Shown here: positions 8,402-16,436 of the stretch, one piece after another
Position numbering within the stretch: position 1 is the stretch's first letter
How the letters are laid out: the number at the start of each line of letters is the position of its first letter
Assembly (NCBI GenBank): GCA_944325595.1
Contig: CALVAQ010000016.1
Span: 1-47,557 of the forward strand
Reading direction: 5' to 3'
Source: Candidatus Gastranaerophilales bacterium
GTDB lineage: Bacteria > Cyanobacteriota > Vampirovibrionia > Gastranaerophilales > Gastranaerophilaceae
Length of the DNA stretch: 47,557 nt
Program-made: the position numbers and the translations under genes
Notes under the pieces: model-generated
What the model was told of the DNA's origin: nothing
The model's input: only the letters and a program-made list of their open reading frames with translations
Databases searched by the model: none

Positions 8402-9673
8402 ATGTTTTTATTTAGTTTGGTTTACAATATTGTACTGATTTTGTTGTCAGTTTTGCTTTTGCCTGTTATTATTCTGGCACTGATTATTGTACCGAAATTC
8501 AGAGCCGGTTTTTGGAAAAAGCTTGGCTTTTACGGCTCTTCGAAACTGGACAACAAAAAAGATACTATATTTTTTCATGCCGTATCAGTCGGTGAAGTCA
8601 ATGCAATAGAAGCACTCGTTAAAAAGACAAGAGAGTCTTTCCCTGACTCAAATATAGTTCTTTCCACCACAACAAAAACAGGACAGGAAATTGCAAACAA
8701 AAAACTCTCTTCAACGGTTGATGCAATCACGTATTTTCCGTTCGATTACTTTTTCTCAGTTTTGTCATTTTTAAACACATATAAGCCAAACAGAATTATA
8801 ATTGCAGAAACAGAAATCTGGCCTGATTTTGTATATCTTGCCAAAAAATTGAATATTCCCGTTTATATAGTAAACGGCAGATTGTCGCCGCATTCATATA
8901 ACGGCTACAAAAGATTTTCATTCTTCTTCAAACCCGTGCTTTCTCAATATGCAGGAATCTTTATGCAGACAAAAGGAGATATGGAAAGAATTCTAGAGGT
9001 TGGCGCAAATCCTGATATTACCAGAGCAATGGGCAACCTCAAATTTGATATTGCTCCGACAATGAATGGAAATGATATCACAAAACTCGCAATAGAATTA
9101 CAGTTAAACGGCAAAAAAATGATTGCCGCTGCAAGTACACACAAAGGTGAAGATGAAATTGTTCTTGATGCGTACAAAAAAGTTAAAGAAGAGTTTCCTG
9201 ATGTAAAATTGCTTCTTGCTCCTAGACATCCGGAAAGATACGATGCTGTAGAAAATCTCTTGAAAGAAAGCGGTTTTTCATATGGAAGAAGAAGTAAAAA
9301 AGATACATTTGCAAATAATGATATTCTTATGCTCGATACTATGGGTGAGCTTATGAAAATGTTCTCTGTTTGTCATCTTGCTTTTATCGGGGGAAGTTTC
9401 TCAACAACAGGCGGGCATAATCCTTTGGAAGCAAATATCTGGGGCAAGCCGGTATTGTCGGGCAGTTGTGTATTCAATTTTAAAGATATATATGAATACC
9501 TTACAAAGACAAAAGCCGCAAAAATCTCAAATACGCCGGATGAACTTGCTCAAGACATGAAAAAACTTTTGAGCGATAAAAAATATTATGCTCAGGCATG
9601 TCTGGATACTCAAAAGATTTTTGATGAAAACAAAGGCGCTGTAAAGTTTGTTATTAATGAACTTAAGAAATAG
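8402..9673 (+). CDS. waaA: 3-deoxy-D-manno-octulosonic acid transferase
   Basis: 423 residues, the usual size. WaaA (KdtA) transfers Kdo from CMP-Kdo to lipid IVA at the inner face of the cytoplasmic membrane in lipopolysaccharide synthesis. N-terminal membrane anchor (residues 5-30), then HAVSVGEVNA with the expected catalytic Glu65, TETEIW-like AETEIWPD, GRLSPHSYNGYKRF, and C-terminal LLAPRHPERY and FIGGSFSTTGGHNPLEA, the CMP-Kdo-binding signatures of GT30. AGAGGA lies upstream of the ATG. It is evidence for a Gram-negative outer membrane. It follows the membrane-hairpin gene pair by 63 bases. Confidence 0.95.
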   Translation: MFLFSLVYNIVLILLSVLLLPVIILALIIVPKFRAGFWKKLGFYGSSKLDNKKDTIFFHAVSVGEVNAIEALVKKTRESFPDSNIVLSTTTKTGQEIANKKLSSTVDAITYFPFDYFFSVLSFLNTYKPNRIIIAETEIWPDFVYLAKKLNIPVYIVNGRLSPHSYNGYKRFSFFFKPVLSQYAGIFMQTKGDMERILEVGANPDITRAMGNLKFDIAPTMNGNDITKLAIELQLNGKKMIAAASTHKGEDEIVLDAYKKVKEEFPDVKLLLAPRHPERYDAVENLLKESGFSYGRRSKKDTFANNDILMLDTMGELMKMFSVCHLAFIGGSFSTTGGHNPLEANIWGKPVLSGSCVFNFKDIYEYLTKTKAAKISNTPDELAQDMKKLLSDKKYYAQACLDTQKIFDENKGAVKFVINELKK

Positions 9674-9707
9674 ACATTTGAGACAGTCTATATATTAAAA
9701 TTCCGAA

Positions 9708-9731
9708 AATAATTAAAAATCATTAATTATT
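9708..9731. terminator. AT-only palindrome between convergent genes
   Basis: Nine-base arms AATAATTAA/TTAATTATT around a six-base loop lie between waaA (+) and the convergent gene at 9739 (-). It could be a weak bidirectional terminator, but it has no G:C pairs. Confidence 0.3.
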
Positions 9732-9738
9732 CATATAA

Positions 9739-10767
9739 TTATATCTCCGTTTTTTGCGGTTTGTTGAATTTGTTATCAGCTCTTTCCGCAAAAAACGTAG
9801 CAATTACAGGTATCAGAATATAATATATTCCGCCGAGAATCAGCACCGGTTTTGCTATTTTTATGCCTTCAACATATCTTTCCAGCCCCGGCAGGTTTTT
9901 GTTTGCTTCTTTGAATTTTTGAATAAATCGTTCTTCAGGCTTTTTCAATGCTCCGTTCAATGCATAACCTCCTGCTATACAGAGCCCTGTCGAGATAAGA
10001 GAGTTGTATATGAGCGGTTTTTTCCTTTCCTGCTCAATTTTTTTGTTCTTTGCTGTCTGTTGAACAAATGACAAAGTCAAAAGCGTATCTGTTGCCGCCA
10101 TAATATGCTGTGCAAAGTTTGTATCGTAGAATTTCTTTGCAATTTTCTGTACCGGCTTTGTGTCAATAATTTTACCGAAACCTTTTGCAAGTTTTTCTGC
10201 CGCCGTGTCATATACACCTTTAAAAGAAACGACTTTGGAGGATTTATGCTGCTGCGGCTTTTCTTGTACTTTCTTTTTGGGGAACATAAAAAGCATCAGC
10301 GGCGGAATAAGTGCACATGTCAGAAAAGATTTTGGAACGGACATAACCAGTCCCAGACCGAGTTTGAATATTTGGGTTGCAAACATATAGCTTTTTGAAT
10401 TTGTGAGCGGCATTACTCCGGTTTTCAGGTTTTTTATTGTCGCTTGTTTTAAATATTGAGAAGGATTGCTGTCTATTTTTTTTACGGCTTTTGCTACCGG
10501 CAAAGATGCTCCGAGCATAATTAAATACCCGACAAGACTGGAAGAAACAGATTTTGCACAGGCGTACTTTCTGTTTTCTTTGTCTGTTTTTGGTGTTGCC
10601 ATAATGGCGGCAGGTCTAACGGCAAGAGACAGTCCCGTTGAAACCGTAGCAGAAAAAAGTGCTCCGTTTTGAGCTGCAAATTTCAGTGATTTCAACAGAA
10701 GTTTGTTATTATAAAAGCCTTTGAATGACGGCTGTTTGTCGTTGTTTGTAATTGAGTTGATTTTCAT
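9739..10767 (-). CDS. Membrane protein with two hairpin modules and FKG tags
   Basis: 342 residues. It starts MKINSITNNDKQPSFKG (SFKG at 14-17), and a second SFKG at 181-184 begins the C-terminal half, so the protein looks internally duplicated. The N half has hydrophobic segments at 36-56, 73-93 and 131-162; the loop at 60-67 reads KTDKENRK. The C half has hydrophobic segments at 222-236, 256-271 and 307-327; its loop at 241-249 reads NKKIEQERK. Both loops resemble those of the proteins at 7038 and 7595. No clear ribosome binding site precedes the ATG. Function unknown; probably an inner-membrane protein of a lineage-specific family. Confidence 0.75.
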   Translation of the reverse strand: MKINSITNNDKQPSFKGFYNNKLLLKSLKFAAQNGALFSATVSTGLSLAVRPAAIMATPKTDKENRKYACAKSVSSSLVGYLIMLGASLPVAKAVKKIDSNPSQYLKQATIKNLKTGVMPLTNSKSYMFATQIFKLGLGLVMSVPKSFLTCALIPPLMLFMFPKKKVQEKPQQHKSSKVVSFKGVYDTAAEKLAKGFGKIIDTKPVQKIAKKFYDTNFAQHIMAATDTLLTLSFVQQTAKNKKIEQERKKPLIYNSLISTGLCIAGGYALNGALKKPEERFIQKFKEANKNLPGLERYVEGIKIAKPVLILGGIYYILIPVIATFFAERADNKFNKPQKTEI

Positions 10768-10821
10768 TTATTCTAATTAGATAACATACATAACAAAAAG
10801 TAAATTGCAAAGAAAGAAATC

Positions 10822-11514
10822 TTGAGTATCAAAGAATTTTGGAAAGCGGAACTTAAAGGTTGGAAAAAGTTTGAAATCATCGGACTTTCTATAGTTTTTC
10901 TTGTAATTTTTGTGAATGCTTTTATAGTAAAAGACAGCCCGATTGCTGTAATTTCTGCAGTGTGCGGAATTTTGTATTCGACAATTGCCGGGAAGGGCAA
11001 AGTGTCCTGCTACTTTTTCGGTCTCGCCGGCACATTCTGCTACAGCTATTTGTCATTTGTAAACGGTGTATACGGCAACCTTGTGCTTTATATGTGTTAC
11101 TATTTTCCGATGCAGGTTACGGGGATTTTTGAGTGGAGAAAACACCTGAAAGACGATACAAAAGAAATAATAAAAAAAGAACTTACGCTCAAACAGAAAC
11201 TTCTGCTTTCTTTAATTGCAGCGGTATCCTGTTGTGCGGCAATACTTGTCATAAAATATTTTCACGGGAGCAGCCCTGTTTTTGACGGTATAACGACAGT
11301 TCTGTCGGTGTTTGGGATGCTTTTAACAGTAAAAAGATATATAGAACAGTGGGTAATCTGGATGATAGTCAACGGTCTTTCCACTATCATGTGGCTTGAT
11401 CTTGTGATGAAAGGTGCAAATACATATGCAACTTTCATAATGTGGCTCGTTTATTTTATTCTGGCAATATATTTTTATGTATGCTGGAGAAAAGAAATAA
11501 GTGCAAAGCAATAA
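10822..11514 (+). CDS. pnuC: PnuC-like nicotinamide mononucleoside transporter
   Basis: 230 residues with about seven hydrophobic segments. The pattern matches PnuC, which takes up nicotinamide riboside (or a related vitamin nucleoside) by facilitated diffusion: YMCYYFPMQVTGIFEWRKH (residues 92-110), W and N residues in the last helices (EQWVIWMIVNGLSTIMW) and a short basic tail. Start is TTG 10822; an in-frame TAA at 10801 rules out any longer ATG form. It is divergent from 9739-10767 with a 54-base gap. The exact substrate (nicotinamide riboside, riboflavin or thiamine) cannot be told from the sequence, as no riboswitch is seen upstream. Confidence 0.8.
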   Translation: MSIKEFWKAELKGWKKFEIIGLSIVFLVIFVNAFIVKDSPIAVISAVCGILYSTIAGKGKVSCYFFGLAGTFCYSYLSFVNGVYGNLVLYMCYYFPMQVTGIFEWRKHLKDDTKEIIKKELTLKQKLLLSLIAAVSCCAAILVIKYFHGSSPVFDGITTVLSVFGMLLTVKRYIEQWVIWMIVNGLSTIMWLDLVMKGANTYATFIMWLVYFILAIYFYVCWRKEISAKQ

Positions 11515-11530
11515 TCACCTTGCACTTATT
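11496..11530. terminator. Hairpin overlapping the pnuC stop
   Basis: Eleven-base arms AATAAGTGCAA / TTGCACTTATT with a 13-base loop; the pnuC stop codon lies in the loop. It sits between convergent genes and may terminate both, though the T-tract is interrupted. Confidence 0.5.
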
Positions 11531-11554
11531 ATTGGATTGAATATGGTGTGTTTA

Positions 11555-12298
11555 TTATTTTACAAAATATGATGCGTTAACATTTGCATAGAGTTTGATT
11601 ACACCTGCCTGTATCGGGCTGGAGCTTTCAACCGCAGAAGCGCCGGAATCAACTGCTATATTTTTTGCAAGCAGTCTGTACTGGTAATTTGAGTTTGATG
11701 TTGAGCAGCTGCCATTTATTGATTTTATTCCGTTTAACGAGTTACCGGCAGTAGCTGCAAGTTTTCCTGCTCTTGTATAAGCTTTTTTTGCTGCAATTGT
11801 CAAAAGCTCATCGCACTGATTGTCATATGCGGATACCGAAAATACGATATTATTTACGTTTGTAGCGCCCAGTTCTATCGCTTTGTCTATCATTTTTCCG
11901 GCATCTTTAATCTGTTTTGTGTGAATTATTACATTATTTGAAACAGAATATTTTTCGAGATTTCTTTTGTTGTTTTTGTATACATAAATCGGTGATGCGT
12001 TGAAGTCAGCGGTTTTAATATAATCACCGTTTTCTTTGTTAATCATTGAAGACAATGCTGAATATACCTTGTCAGAGATGAGTTTGTTCTCTTCTGTCGC
12101 TTTTTGAAGTGATTTTGAGTCTTCTGTCTGAACGGCAATATTTATTTCTACTATATCCGGCTGGAGTTCTGTATTTGCCGTTGTAGTGACGGACACAAAA
12201 CCTTTTTCTATCACATCTGCTGCTGCTTTTAGTGTTCCGGCATTAACAAAACCGACAGCAAATGCTGCAATCAATGCTGCTGATAAAAACTTTTTCAT
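11555..12298 (-). CDS. SIMPL-domain (DUF541) secreted protein
   Basis: 247 residues with a Sec signal peptide (MKKFLSAALIAAFAVGFVNA). The mature part has SIMPL/DUF541 hallmarks: VSVTTTANTELQPDIVEINIAVQ near the start, NKLISDKVYSAL, then YSVSNNVIIHTKQIKDAGKMIDKAIELGATNVNNIVFSVS and AAKKAYTRAGKLA. Family members are periplasmic or surface oligomers linked to stress and signalling; their biochemistry is poorly defined. Excellent ribosome binding site (AAAAGGAGAG). The gene is separated from the next upstream minus-strand gene by about 83 bases. Confidence 0.9.
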   Translation of the reverse strand: MKKFLSAALIAAFAVGFVNAGTLKAAADVIEKGFVSVTTTANTELQPDIVEINIAVQTEDSKSLQKATEENKLISDKVYSALSSMINKENGDYIKTADFNASPIYVYKNNKRNLEKYSVSNNVIIHTKQIKDAGKMIDKAIELGATNVNNIVFSVSAYDNQCDELLTIAAKKAYTRAGKLAATAGNSLNGIKSINGSCSTSNSNYQYRLLAKNIAVDSGASAVESSSPIQAGVIKLYANVNASYFVK

Positions 12299-12381
12299 AA
12301 TCTCTCCTTTTCAATCGTCTATACATTGTTTACAAAATTATAAACGATAAGAATATAAATTTGTTCAAAAATCGGGGAAAG

Positions 12382-12798
12382 CTAGTATTTTACGGATTTA
12401 CAGACTTTGGGATTGTTGTAATATTTTAAATAAACCGCTTTTTCGTTGGCATCAACAAAAGCCATGCCTTTTATCAAGACAGATGTCTTTACGTCAGGGT
12501 TGAGCATTGCTCTGTAATACTCCTCCTGCTGCTTTTGAGAGAACATACATGTTGTTACATAAGTGCCTCTTTGCCAGGAGTTCGTTTCAACATAAATACA
12601 TTTTCCGCTGCCGTCCGGAGCGTAACCTTTGATTTCATATGTATCATGAGAATTATAAGCAACATTGTATTTTGATTCTTTATAACTCTGACAGAGTATA
12701 AAATGTCTGATAAAATTCTGTGAATATTTTGATGCGGCAAAACATTGAGATACGGTCACAAAATATATTGCAAAAATAATTAAAACAATTCTTTTCAT
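12382..12798 (-). CDS. Secreted unknown protein, possibly from a leaderless mRNA
   Basis: 138 residues: signal peptide (MKRIVLIIFAIYFVTVSQCFA) and a small mature domain with four cysteines (in FILCQSY, GKCIYVE, TTCMFS and KVCKS), plausibly two disulfides in the periplasm. No family is recognised. There is no ribosome binding site: an extended -10 element TGGTATAAT (core 12805-12810, minus strand) ends six T before the ATG, so transcription would start on the A of the start codon. It lies just after the gene at 12819-13334. Confidence 0.75.
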   Translation of the reverse strand: MKRIVLIIFAIYFVTVSQCFAASKYSQNFIRHFILCQSYKESKYNVAYNSHDTYEIKGYAPDGSGKCIYVETNSWQRGTYVTTCMFSQKQQEEYYRAMLNPDVKTSVLIKGMAFVDANEKAVYLKYYNNPKVCKSVKY

Positions 12799-12804
12799 AA
12801 AAAA

Positions 12805-12810
12805 ATTATA
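12805..12810 (-). promoter_or_regulatory. Extended -10 box abutting the start codon
   Basis: On the minus strand TG-G-TATAAT is followed by six T and then ATG at 12798. With usual -10 to +1 spacing the transcript would start at the A of ATG. No good -35 is seen, as expected for an extended -10 promoter. Confidence 0.5.
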
Positions 12811-12818
12811 CCAGAACC

Positions 12819-13334
12819 TCAGGAAAAATAATGCATTTTGACATAAGAAATTATTGCAGCAACAAAGAGCAGCACAACCGCAGCTACAAGAGCGAGGCAG
12901 CCAGCCATAATACCGTTTGCTATTTTGTCTGATTTCAATAGAGATTGTTCTTCTTTTTCTTTTAAATCAAAATTGTACTTCTCTATACTCAAATCAGGCT
13001 TTGTTTCTCTGGTTTTTTCAAAATTGTTTACATACGTGGAAAATAGTTCTTTTTCTACCGTAACAACGCCCCTTAATTGAATGTAAGCCAAAAGCATTTT
13101 TATTTCGTAGCTCATGTCTTTCAGTATACAATCGGCAGAAAACTCCTTTTCCAGAACCCGTCTGAGAGTATATTCGTTGTCTTCGCAATAGAACTCAAAA
13201 TAGCACCAGCAGTCCTCAAAAAAGAACCATTCGGTCTTCGTTTCGGGCTCAAAAATAACTTTTTTGCAGGCAATATTTGTGCAGGCTGACATTTGTTCAA
13301 AATATTTTTGCACTATGTCTTTGTCGTTTTCCAT
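12819..13334 (-). CDS. Tail-anchored unknown membrane protein
   Basis: 171 residues. A cytoplasmic-type N-terminal part with several cysteines (SACTNIACKK, EDCWCYFEFYCED) and a C-terminal hydrophobic helix (GIMAGCLALVAAVVLLFVAAIISYV, about 141-165) followed by a short tail suggest a C-terminally anchored protein. No family recognised. The ribosome binding site is weak. The following minus-strand gene (12382-12798) seems to have its own promoter. Confidence 0.65.
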   Translation of the reverse strand: MENDKDIVQKYFEQMSACTNIACKKVIFEPETKTEWFFFEDCWCYFEFYCEDNEYTLRRVLEKEFSADCILKDMSYEIKMLLAYIQLRGVVTVEKELFSTYVNNFEKTRETKPDLSIEKYNFDLKEKEEQSLLKSDKIANGIMAGCLALVAAVVLLFVAAIISYVKMHYFS

Positions 13335-13533
13335 ATCCGCATTTTATAATATTTGAAAAAGAAATTAAACTGACAACAGGGTTAAATTTTTCAAAATTTT
13401 TAAATAGTGAAAAAAATCACATTTTGCTTTTTTTAAAATACGTTGCAAATCATATTAAGAAAATATAAAGATAAACCGCTCCGTACAGGTTTTTTGAGCA
13501 AAAGAAAAATTTTAATAATTGTAAAAATAACAC

Positions 13534-13562
13534 TTGCTTTTTTTGTCAGATTGGGTTATATT
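13534..13562 (+). promoter_or_regulatory. Promoter of adhE
   Basis: TTGCTT (13534-13539), a 17-base spacer and TATATT (13557-13562), about 40 bases upstream of the adhE ATG, which has a GGAG ribosome binding site. A good sigma70-type promoter. The rest of the 267-base gap 13335-13600 is AT-rich with no other clear element. Confidence 0.65.
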
Positions 13563-13600
13563 AATAGTGAATAATTTCACGATAAAGGAGAATTTACACT

Positions 13601-16243
13601 ATGGCAACCAAAAAACAAGCCGAAACTGAAAAGTTGGAAAAAGCTTTCAACAAATCCAGCGAGGTAAAAACTCATGATGATTTGAAATTAATCATCGAAA
13701 GAGCTAAAAAAGCTCAAAAAATTTATGCTACTTTCTCACAGGAACAGGTAGATAAAATCTTTAAAGCAGCTGCTACAGCCGCTGATAAAATGAGAATTCC
13801 TCTTGCAAGAATGGCTGTTGAAGAAACAGGCATGGGCGTAATGGAAGACAAAATTATCAAAAACCACTTCTCTGCTGAATATATTTATAACAAATACAAA
13901 AACATGAAAACGGCAGGTGTAATTGAAGAAGATAAAGCTAACGGAATCAAAAAAGTAGCTGAACCTATCGGCGTTATCGCCGGTGTTATCCCGACAACAA
14001 ACCCAACATCTACAGCTATTTTCAAATCATTGATTGCTTTGAAAACAAGAAATGCTCTTGTCTTTTCACCGCACCCGAGAGCTAAAAAATGTACTATAGC
14101 AGCTGCAAAAGTTGTATTGGATGCTGCAGTTAAAGCAGGTGCTCCGGACGGACTTATTGCTTGGATTGATGAACCGTCAGTTGAGCTTTCAGCTGCATTA
14201 ATGCATCACGAAGATATCGATATGATTCTTGCTACAGGCGGTCCGGGAATGGTTAAAGCTGCTTATTCTTCAGGAAAACCGGCTTTGGGCGTTGGACCCG
14301 GCAACACTCCTGCTGTTATTGACGAAACAGCTGATATCAAAATGGCAGTTTCTTCAATCCTTATGTCAAAAACATTCGACAACGGTATGATTTGTGCTTC
14401 CGAGCAGTCTGTTGTTGTTGTAAAAGACGTATACGAAGATGTTAAAAAAGAATTCATCTTAAGAGGTGCATACATTCTTAACAGCAAAGAAAGAGAAAAA
14501 GTCGGCGCTCTCGTAATCCAAAACGGCAGAGTTAACCCTGCTATCGTTGGTCAGCCGGCTGCAAAAATTGCAGAAATGGCTGGTATTGAAGTAGAACCCG
14601 AAACCAAAGTTCTTATCGGTGAAGTTACAGATATTTGTGAAGAAGAACCTTTTGCACACGAAAAACTTTCTCCGGTTCTTGCTATGTACAAAGCAAAAGA
14701 TTTTGATGATGCTGTACAAAAAGCATATGATTTGGTAGACTTTGGTGGTGCGGGTCACACATCAGTACTTTATACTGATGAAAGATTTCCGGAAAGAATC
14801 AATGCTTTCGGCTTGAAACTTCACACAAGCAGAATCTTGATTAACTCACCTTCATCTCAAGGCGGTATCGGTGACCTATACAACTTCAGACTCAATCCGT
14901 CATTGACATTGGGCTGCGGTTCTTGGGGCGGTAACGCTGTAAGCGACAACGTAGGACCTCAACACTTATTGAACATCAAAACAGTTGCTGAAAGGAGAGA
15001 GAACATGCTTTGGTACAAAGTTCCTGCTAAAGTATATTTCAAAAGAGGAGCTTTGGATTTGGCTCTCAGAGAATTGCAAGGCAAAAAACGTGCTTTCATC
15101 GTTACAGACAGATTCTTGTTTAATTCCGGCATGACAAATTCAATTACAAATACACTGGATGACATCGGTGTTGATTATCAAATCTTCTTTGATGTTAAAC
15201 CGGATCCGACATTGTCTACAATTAACGATGCAATGATGATGGTTAAGGCATACGAACCTGATGTATTCATCGCACTGGGCGGCGGTTCTTCAATGGATGC
15301 GGCAAAAATCTTGTGGTTAATGTACGAACAGCCGGATACAGTATTTGAAGACATTGCAATGAGATTTATGGATATCAGAAAGAGAATCTGTATGATTCCT
15401 TCTCTCGGTAAAAAAGCTGAAATGGTTTGTGTACCGACTACATCCGGTACAGGTTCCGAAGTTACTCCGTTTGCTATCATCACTGATGACCAGACAGGTG
15501 TTAAATACGCAATCGCTGATTACGCATTGACTCCTAACGTAGCTATTGTTGACCCGAACCTCGTTGATACAATGCCGAAAGGTTTGACGGCTGTTTCCGG
15601 ATATGATGCAATCGTTCACTCACTCGAAGCATACGTATCAGTAATGGCTACAAACTTCACAAACTCAAATTCACTCGAAGCATTGAAATTGTTGTTCAGA
15701 TATATGAAACGTTCTTACGACAACGGTGCACAGGACCCTGTTGCAAGAGAAAAAGTTCACTACGCAGCAACAATTGCAGGTATGGCTTTTGCTAACGCAT
15801 TCCTCGGTATTTGCCACTCAATGGCACACAAACTGGGGGCTATGTTCCACGTACCGCACGGTATGGCAAACGCTTTGTTAATAAATCAGGTTGTTAAGTT
15901 CAACGCAACAGACAAACCTGTAAAACAAACAGCTTTCCCGCAGTACAAATTCCCGAATGCTAAAGCAAAATACGGTCAAATCGCTGACGAATTAGGTCTC
16001 GGCGGCAAAAACGATGATGAAAAAGTTGAATTGCTGCAGCAGGCTTTGATTCAAATGAAGAAAGACCTCGGTTTGCCGATGTCAATCAAGGAATTCGGTA
16101 TTGATGAAAAAGAATTTATGTCAAAACTCGATGAAATGGTTGAACTCGCATTCGACGACCAATGCACAGGTGCAAACCCGAGATATCCGTTGTTTGAAGA
16201 AATCAAACAAATGTATCTCGATGCATACTACGGAAGAATATAA
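13601..16243 (+). CDS. adhE: Bifunctional acetaldehyde-CoA/alcohol dehydrogenase
   Basis: 880 residues, full length for AdhE. The N-terminal aldehyde dehydrogenase domain (about 20-450) has nucleophile Cys265 in NGMICASEQ. The C-terminal iron-type alcohol dehydrogenase domain (about 465-870) has [38 protein letters not shown] and the iron-binding histidines in [19 protein letters not shown]. It reduces acetyl-CoA to ethanol in two steps with 2 NADH, regenerating NAD in fermentation; AdhE forms helical spirosomes. Single-gene unit with its own promoter and terminator. Codons look smoothed toward GCT/GAA-type usage, consistent with high expression. Confidence 0.97.
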   Translation: MATKKQAETEKLEKAFNKSSEVKTHDDLKLIIERAKKAQKIYATFSQEQVDKIFKAAATAADKMRIPLARMAVEETGMGVMEDKIIKNHFSAEYIYNKYKNMKTAGVIEEDKANGIKKVAEPIGVIAGVIPTTNPTSTAIFKSLIALKTRNALVFSPHPRAKKCTIAAAKVVLDAAVKAGAPDGLIAWIDEPSVELSAALMHHEDIDMILATGGPGMVKAAYSSGKPALGVGPGNTPAVIDETADIKMAVSSILMSKTFDNGMICASEQSVVVVKDVYEDVKKEFILRGAYILNSKEREKVGALVIQNGRVNPAIVGQPAAKIAEMAGIEVEPETKVLIGEVTDICEEEPFAHEKLSPVLAMYKAKDFDDAVQKAYDLVDFGGAGHTSVLYTDERFPERINAFGLKLHTSRILINSPSSQGGIGDLYNFRLNPSLTLGCGSWGGNAVSDNVGPQHLLNIKTVAERRENMLWYKVPAKVYFKRGALDLALRELQGKKRAFIVTDRFLFNSGMTNSITNTLDDIGVDYQIFFDVKPDPTLSTINDAMMMVKAYEPDVFIALGGGSSMDAAKILWLMYEQPDTVFEDIAMRFMDIRKRICMIPSLGKKAEMVCVPTTSGTGSEVTPFAIITDDQTGVKYAIADYALTPNVAIVDPNLVDTMPKGLTAVSGYDAIVHSLEAYVSVMATNFTNSNSLEALKLLFRYMKRSYDNGAQDPVAREKVHYAATIAGMAFANAFLGICHSMAHKLGAMFHVPHGMANALLINQVVKFNATDKPVKQTAFPQYKFPNAKAKYGQIADELGLGGKNDDEKVELLQQALIQMKKDLGLPMSIKEFGIDEKEFMSKLDEMVELAFDDQCTGANPRYPLFEEIKQMYLDAYYGRI

Positions 16244-16263
16244 TATCTGTAGAATATATTTAC

Positions 16264-16296
16264 AAATGACCTGCCAATATCTTTGGCAGGTCATTT
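16264..16296 (+). terminator. Terminator of adhE
   Basis: Stem AAATGACCTGCCAA / TTGGCAGGTCATTT with a 5-base loop, 20 bases after the adhE stop. Confidence 0.85.
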
Positions 16297-16401
16297 GTTG
16301 ATAGGATTTTGTTGGGCAGATTAACCTTATCTGCGAGTTAACATTAAATAAAGTCCTGATTTTGCTCCAGCATCATTTTTTGTCATATATTTTCATAACA
16401 A

Positions 16402-16430
16402 TTGCGTATTGAGGTTTTATTATTTATAAT
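16402..16430 (+). promoter_or_regulatory. Strong promoter directly upstream of the CHASE2 gene
   Basis: TTGCGT (16402-16407), exactly 17 bases, then perfect TATAAT (16425-16430). The ATG is at 16437, so the predicted +1 is the A of the start codon, implying a leaderless transcript; no ribosome binding site fits in the six intervening bases. Confidence 0.7.
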
Positions 16431-16436
16431 ATCCCT

